Source: Flavobacterium urocaniciphilum (lineage in GTDB: Bacteria; Bacteroidota; Bacteroidia; Flavobacteriales; Flavobacteriaceae). Taken from it: a stretch of 64,000 nucleotides of DNA. Shown one piece after another: positions 61,006 to 64,000 of this stretch. Each line of letters starts with the position of its first letter. The first letter of the stretch is position 1. Location of the stretch: positions 682,001-746,000 of the forward strand of contig NZ_FOEI01000001.1 of NCBI RefSeq assembly GCF_900110615.1, given 5' to 3'. The position numbers and the translations under genes are program-made. A model generated the notes under the pieces. That model worked only from the letters and a program-made list of their open reading frames with translations, ran no database searches and was not told where the DNA came from.

Positions 61006-61587
61006 TTAGAATTTCATTAATTCTTGATATAGTTTATGTGTGGGTAATCCTACTACATTTGCATAACTTCCTTCTATTTTTTCAATAGCTACTAATCCAA
61101 TCCATTCTTGTATTCCGTAAGAACCCGCTTTATCGTATGGTTTATAATTATCCAAATAATATTTAATTTCTTCTGAAGATAAATTTGCAAAAGTTACCAA
61201 CGTTTCATCAAAGAAAACGACTTCTTTTTCAATCGTTTTGATACAAACTGAAGTAATTACTTTATGTGTTTTTCCAGACATTTCTGTAATCATATCAAAA
61301 GCATCATTAAAATCTTTTGGTTTTCCTAATGCTTTATCATTCAACCAAACTATAGTATCTGAAGTAATTAAAATATCATTTTGTTTTAAATCATCTGTAA
61401 ATGCTGAAGCTTTTAATTTTGCTAAGAAATTAGTAATTTCAGAATCTTTTAAATGTTCAGGATAAATTTCTTCAATATCTTTTAATTGAATTTCGAAATC
61501 TACATCTAATTCCTTAAGAAATTGCTGCCTTCTAGGCGAACCCGAAGCTAATATAATACGATGATTTTTAAACTTTTCTTTAAGCAT
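61006..61587 (-). CDS. Maf-family nucleotide pyrophosphatase
   Basis: 193-residue house-cleaning enzyme that hydrolyses non-canonical or excess nucleoside triphosphates. Maf motif ILASGSPRRQQFL at the N-terminus, TSDTIVWLNDKALGKPKD in the middle, and YKPYDKAGSYGIQEW (catalytic-loop region). Overlaps the UbiA gene by 8 bases. Confidence 0.93.
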   Translation of the reverse strand: MLKEKFKNHRIILASGSPRRQQFLKELDVDFEIQLKDIEEIYPEHLKDSEITNFLAKLKASAFTDDLKQNDILITSDTIVWLNDKALGKPKDFNDAFDMITEMSGKTHKVITSVCIKTIEKEVVFFDETLVTFANLSSEEIKYYLDNYKPYDKAGSYGIQEWIGLVAIEKIEGSYANVVGLPTHKLYQELMKF

Positions 61588-62536
61588 ATTTCATTGAAAC
61601 TAAAATTACAACTAACGATAAAATAGTTGTAAGCATAATTAATTTTAACAGTTTACTTAAAAATGTAAAATCTTGTTTTGCTTCAGCTTTCCATAATTTA
61701 AATGCACAAAACAATAATGGCGCAATCATGAATACAATGAAATAACCAAATGCATAATTATTATGAGTTAAATTAGCGAAAATATAATATGATAAAAACA
61801 CGATTAAACCAGCAATAGCAACTAAAGACACATATTTTGCAATATTGGTTCCATAAGAAGTTGCAACTGTTGTTATACCGTATTCATTATCACCTTCAAA
61901 ATCTTCAATAGTTTTAATAATTTCTCTAGCAAAATGAAGTATGAAAGCAAATATTGCATAATCTAAAAGTATAGAATAAATTCTTTTCATAGTATCTGCA
62001 TTACCATCATACATTGAAGGATATAAATCGAAAAAGATAATGATGATGATACTAAACGCAGCCAATAATCCAATAACGGCATTTCCTAAAAATGGAATTT
62101 GTTTTAAACCATTTGAATACGCATATAATAATACCGAACAAATGATAAAAGCACCTGCAAATGAAGGATGTTGAATTACGCGACTTAAATAAAACCCGAT
62201 TCCAACACCAATAATATTTAATGCAAAATACAGATTATAAGCTGTTTTTTCTGTGATGTAAGTTCCAACAACAACATTTTCTGGTTTATTAACCAAATCG
62301 ATATCTCTATCAAAAATATTATTAATAACATAACCACCAGCCATAATACAAATTGTTGCTAATACCATTAATCCATATTGCCAGTCGGCTAAAGATTGCC
62401 AATTCGACAACGATTGTTGTTCACCCATGGCATCTCTAAAATCAATATGATTTAAAAATCCGTATCTAACAATTAATTGCATAAAAGCAACCATTAAAAT
62501 ATTCTCTATGCGTATAAGTTTTAAGTAATGTTTCAT
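61580..62536 (-). CDS. UbiA-family prenyltransferase (geranylgeranylglycerol-phosphate geranylgeranyltransferase-like)
   Basis: 318-residue integral membrane protein with about eight or nine helices. The first polyprenyl-diphosphate motif reads NNIFDRDIDLVNKPENVV, the N-x-x-F-D-R-D-I-D form seen in Bacteroidota DGGGP-synthase-like members, and the second Asp-rich loop contains KTIEDFEGDNEYGITT. Transfers a prenyl chain to an acceptor; in flavobacteria the acceptor is not settled. Overlaps maf by 8 bases and is preceded by a short intergenic repeat. Confidence 0.87.
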   Translation of the reverse strand: MKHYLKLIRIENILMVAFMQLIVRYGFLNHIDFRDAMGEQQSLSNWQSLADWQYGLMVLATICIMAGGYVINNIFDRDIDLVNKPENVVVGTYITEKTAYNLYFALNIIGVGIGFYLSRVIQHPSFAGAFIICSVLLYAYSNGLKQIPFLGNAVIGLLAAFSIIIIIFFDLYPSMYDGNADTMKRIYSILLDYAIFAFILHFAREIIKTIEDFEGDNEYGITTVATSYGTNIAKYVSLVAIAGLIVFLSYYIFANLTHNNYAFGYFIVFMIAPLLFCAFKLWKAEAKQDFTFLSKLLKLIMLTTILSLVVILVSMKYA

Positions 62537-62542
62537 TTTTTT

Positions 62543-62567
62543 GTCATTGCGAGGAACAAAGCAATCT
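62543..62567. repeat. Degenerate copy of the GTCATTGCGAGGAA...AAGCAATCT interspersed repeat
   Basis: 62543-62567 begins GTCATTGCGAGGAAC and ends AAAGCAATCT, with ATTGC (62546-62550) inverted as GCAAT (62561-62565). It occupies the 69-base gap between the UbiA and KdsC-like genes and resembles a short repeat common in many bacterial genomes. Only one copy seen here. Confidence 0.6.
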
Positions 62568-62605
62568 TTCTTCCTCTTATTATTTTTTATTAATATTCTT
62601 TTTTC

Positions 62606-63133
62606 TTAAAAAAACTTAGCGTCAAAATCGTCCATCCAAGTTCCTTGTACTTTCATAACTTGTTCAATAACATCGCGAACGGCTCCTTTTCCACCATTTG
62701 CATGCGAAATATATTTACTGATTCCTTTTATTTCTGGAACGGCATCTTGAGGACAAGTTGGTAATCCTACTTTTTGCATGACTAAATAATCCGGAATATC
62801 ATCACCCATGTATAACACTTCATCATGTTTGATTTGGTAACCGTCACAAAATTCATAAAACTTTTCTACTTTATCTGGAGCGGCTAAATATATATCTTTA
62901 ATACCTAAATTTTGTAAACGAACGCGAACACCTTCATTACTTCCACCTGAAATAATACAAACCGGATACCCTTTATCTACTGCAGCTTTCATGGCATAAC
63001 CGTCTTTAATATTCATTTGACGAAGCAATTGACCGTCTTCAGAAATATGTACGGTTCCGTCAGTTAAAACACCATCTATATCAAAGATAAATGCTTTAAC
63101 ATCATTCATTAATTCTTTATAACTTTTCGACAT
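62606..63133 (-). CDS. KdsC-like HAD phosphatase
   Basis: 175-residue HAD-superfamily (subfamily IIIA, no cap) phosphatase: motif I FIFDIDGVLTDG, motif II CIISGGSNEGVR, Lys in PDKVEKF, motif III YMGDDIPDYLVM and C-terminal ISHANGGKGAVRDVIEQVM typical of 3-deoxy-D-manno-octulosonate 8-phosphate phosphatase. Likely makes KDO for lipopolysaccharide. Overlaps the end of the DUF2520 gene by 17 bases. Confidence 0.9.
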   Translation of the reverse strand: MSKSYKELMNDVKAFIFDIDGVLTDGTVHISEDGQLLRQMNIKDGYAMKAAVDKGYPVCIISGGSNEGVRVRLQNLGIKDIYLAAPDKVEKFYEFCDGYQIKHDEVLYMGDDIPDYLVMQKVGLPTCPQDAVPEIKGISKYISHANGGKGAVRDVIEQVMKVQGTWMDDFDAKFF

Positions 63134-63866
63134 TTTGTATGGAATTAGTCAAGATTTTATATATTTCTTTTTGAGTTGAATCGGTTAGAAAATCGATATG
63201 TTTTTCAATTGTTTTTGAATCTTTTCTTAAAGCTGGTCCAGTTTGCGCTTCTTCTGGAGAAAGCGTTTTGATTTTTTCTGCCGTTTCTTCAATTAAAGGT
63301 TGCAAGATATGAAATGGAATGTTGTTTTCTTTGCAAATTTCTGAACCTATATGATACAAATGATTCACGAAATTACACACAAAAACAGCCGAAACATGTA
63401 ACGCTTTACGTTGATTTCCATCAATTTTATTTACTGATTTGGAAATGGTTTTGGCTAATTTTTCTAAAATTTCATAATCAGTTTCCTTTTCTGTTTCTAA
63501 ACAAATTGGAATTTCATTAAAATCAACTTCTTTATGTTTAGAAAATGTTTGTAGAGGATAAAAAACGCCACGTTTATTTTTAGCGTTAAGTACATCAAAA
63601 TTAGTACTTCCAGAAGTATGAACCACTAACCTATTTTCAAAAGGCAATTGATCTGATACAGAAGCAATAGCGTTATCTGACACACAAATGATATATACAT
63701 CAGCTTCTGAAATTTGAGTAAAATCAGAAATTTGAATATTCGATGGAAAATCATTTGAAAAAGTTCTTGAAAAAACCTGAACCACTTCTACATCAGGAAC
63801 TTTGGAAAAAGCCTGAAATAAATGTGTTGACACGTTTCCGGAACCAATCAGCATTACTTTTATCAT
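63117..63866 (-). CDS. Rossmann/DUF2520 domain protein
   Basis: 249 residues. N-terminal NAD(P)-binding Rossmann fold with LIGSGNVSTHLFQAF, then a helical DUF2520 domain (about 125-240: GNQRKALHVSAVFVCNFVNHLYHIG, ALRKDSKTIEKHIDFL). Related to pyrroline-5-carboxylate-reductase-like oxidoreductases; substrate unknown. First gene of the DUF2520-KdsC-UbiA-Maf group, a common flavobacterial order. Confidence 0.9.
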   Translation of the reverse strand: MIKVMLIGSGNVSTHLFQAFSKVPDVEVVQVFSRTFSNDFPSNIQISDFTQISEADVYIICVSDNAIASVSDQLPFENRLVVHTSGSTNFDVLNAKNKRGVFYPLQTFSKHKEVDFNEIPICLETEKETDYEILEKLAKTISKSVNKIDGNQRKALHVSAVFVCNFVNHLYHIGSEICKENNIPFHILQPLIEETAEKIKTLSPEEAQTGPALRKDSKTIEKHIDFLTDSTQKEIYKILTNSIQNVEKL

Positions 63867-63983
63867 GTTGCGAAGTTAAACATTACCATTGGCAATAACA
63901 ATATCATAATTTAAATTTTTTATAATTAAGTATACTTTAAATCCAAGCTATTGTTTTATTTTTGAAAAAAATCTGAAACACAA

Positions 63984-64000
63984 ATGAAAATCGTAATATC
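63984..64000 (+). CDS. Start of next gene (MKIVI...), truncated by window end
   Basis: ATG at 63984 opens a frame reading MKIVI plus two bases of a Ser-compatible codon. A TATTTTTG box (63957-63964) lies 19 bases upstream. The first residues would fit YaaA (peroxide stress protein, MKIVISPAKSL), but six residues are not proof. Confidence 0.35.

Overview
The window is a stretch of chromosome from a flavobacterium (Bacteroidota, family Flavobacteriaceae, probably Flavobacterium or a close relative). Evidence for this: the DNA is strongly A+T-rich and genes lack Shine-Dalgarno sequences; several promoters match the Bacteroidota pattern TTTG/TTG-N19-TAnnTTTG; and the gene content is typical (BshA of bacillithiol synthesis, a flavobacterial LptD, fused-E1 2-oxoacid dehydrogenase, TIGR02757, a GH3/serine-hydrolase fusion, SPOR-like N-acetylmuramoyl-L-alanine amidases). 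There is no sign of phage, insertion sequence, CRISPR array or rRNA. One tRNA gene, tRNA-Val(TAC), is present. Genes are dense and almost no gap exceeds 250 bases.

Layout. 1-6794: end of a dipeptide epimerase gene, a DUF2461 protein, a NUDIX hydrolase, an MscS channel, a DUF3817 membrane protein, and a cNMP/CBS/DUF294 nucleotidyltransferase paired with a DEDDh-like exonuclease whose active site looks damaged. 6791-9664: a compact four-gene operon DinB - NRDE - membrane-anchored ATP-grasp ligase - LysE exporter. 9746-14418: a lipoprotein archaemetzincin, acetyl-CoA synthetase and a fused 2-oxoacid dehydrogenase E1. 14702-17883: small envelope proteins, tRNA-Val and chorismate synthase. 17932-22882: operon GH3/serine hydrolase - DUF1801 - bshA - PrcB-like protein. 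22954-29387: tandem amidases, an MCE (Mla-type) protein, an HdrC-like membrane Fe-S protein, a HAD protein, an HdrB-like CCG protein and a small family often named ABC transporter ATPase although it has no P-loop. 29541-38483: LptD, RidA, GNAT, RluD-type pseudouridine synthase, PASTA protein, Ddl, CoaD, a methyltransferase and a DbpA-like helicase. 38601-46676: a secreted M14 peptidase and an RND efflux operon led by a small unknown exported protein. 47239-53900: NUDIX/pyrE divergent pair, CvfB, cation/proton antiporter, rhodanese, and a MarR - nitroreductase - YceI operon with two matching operator palindromes. 53963-64000: MsrA, a LolD-like ATPase, TIGR02757, CAP lipoprotein, PdxH, RNase Z, pyrB-pyrR, Maf, a UbiA prenyltransferase, a KdsC-like phosphatase and a DUF2520 protein.

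Most genes are housekeeping. The parts most worth following up are the DinB-NRDE-ATP-grasp-LysE operon, which looks like a small-molecule ligase/export cassette; the DUF294/degenerate-exonuclease pair a few kilobases from acs; the duplicated MarR operator; predicted leaderless transcripts for pyrE and the helicase; identical CAACA-rich leaders on unrelated genes; and several families of short intergenic repeats. Many start codons were placed by noting that the in-frame TTG farther upstream is part of a TAnnTTTG promoter box, so the real start must lie downstream.
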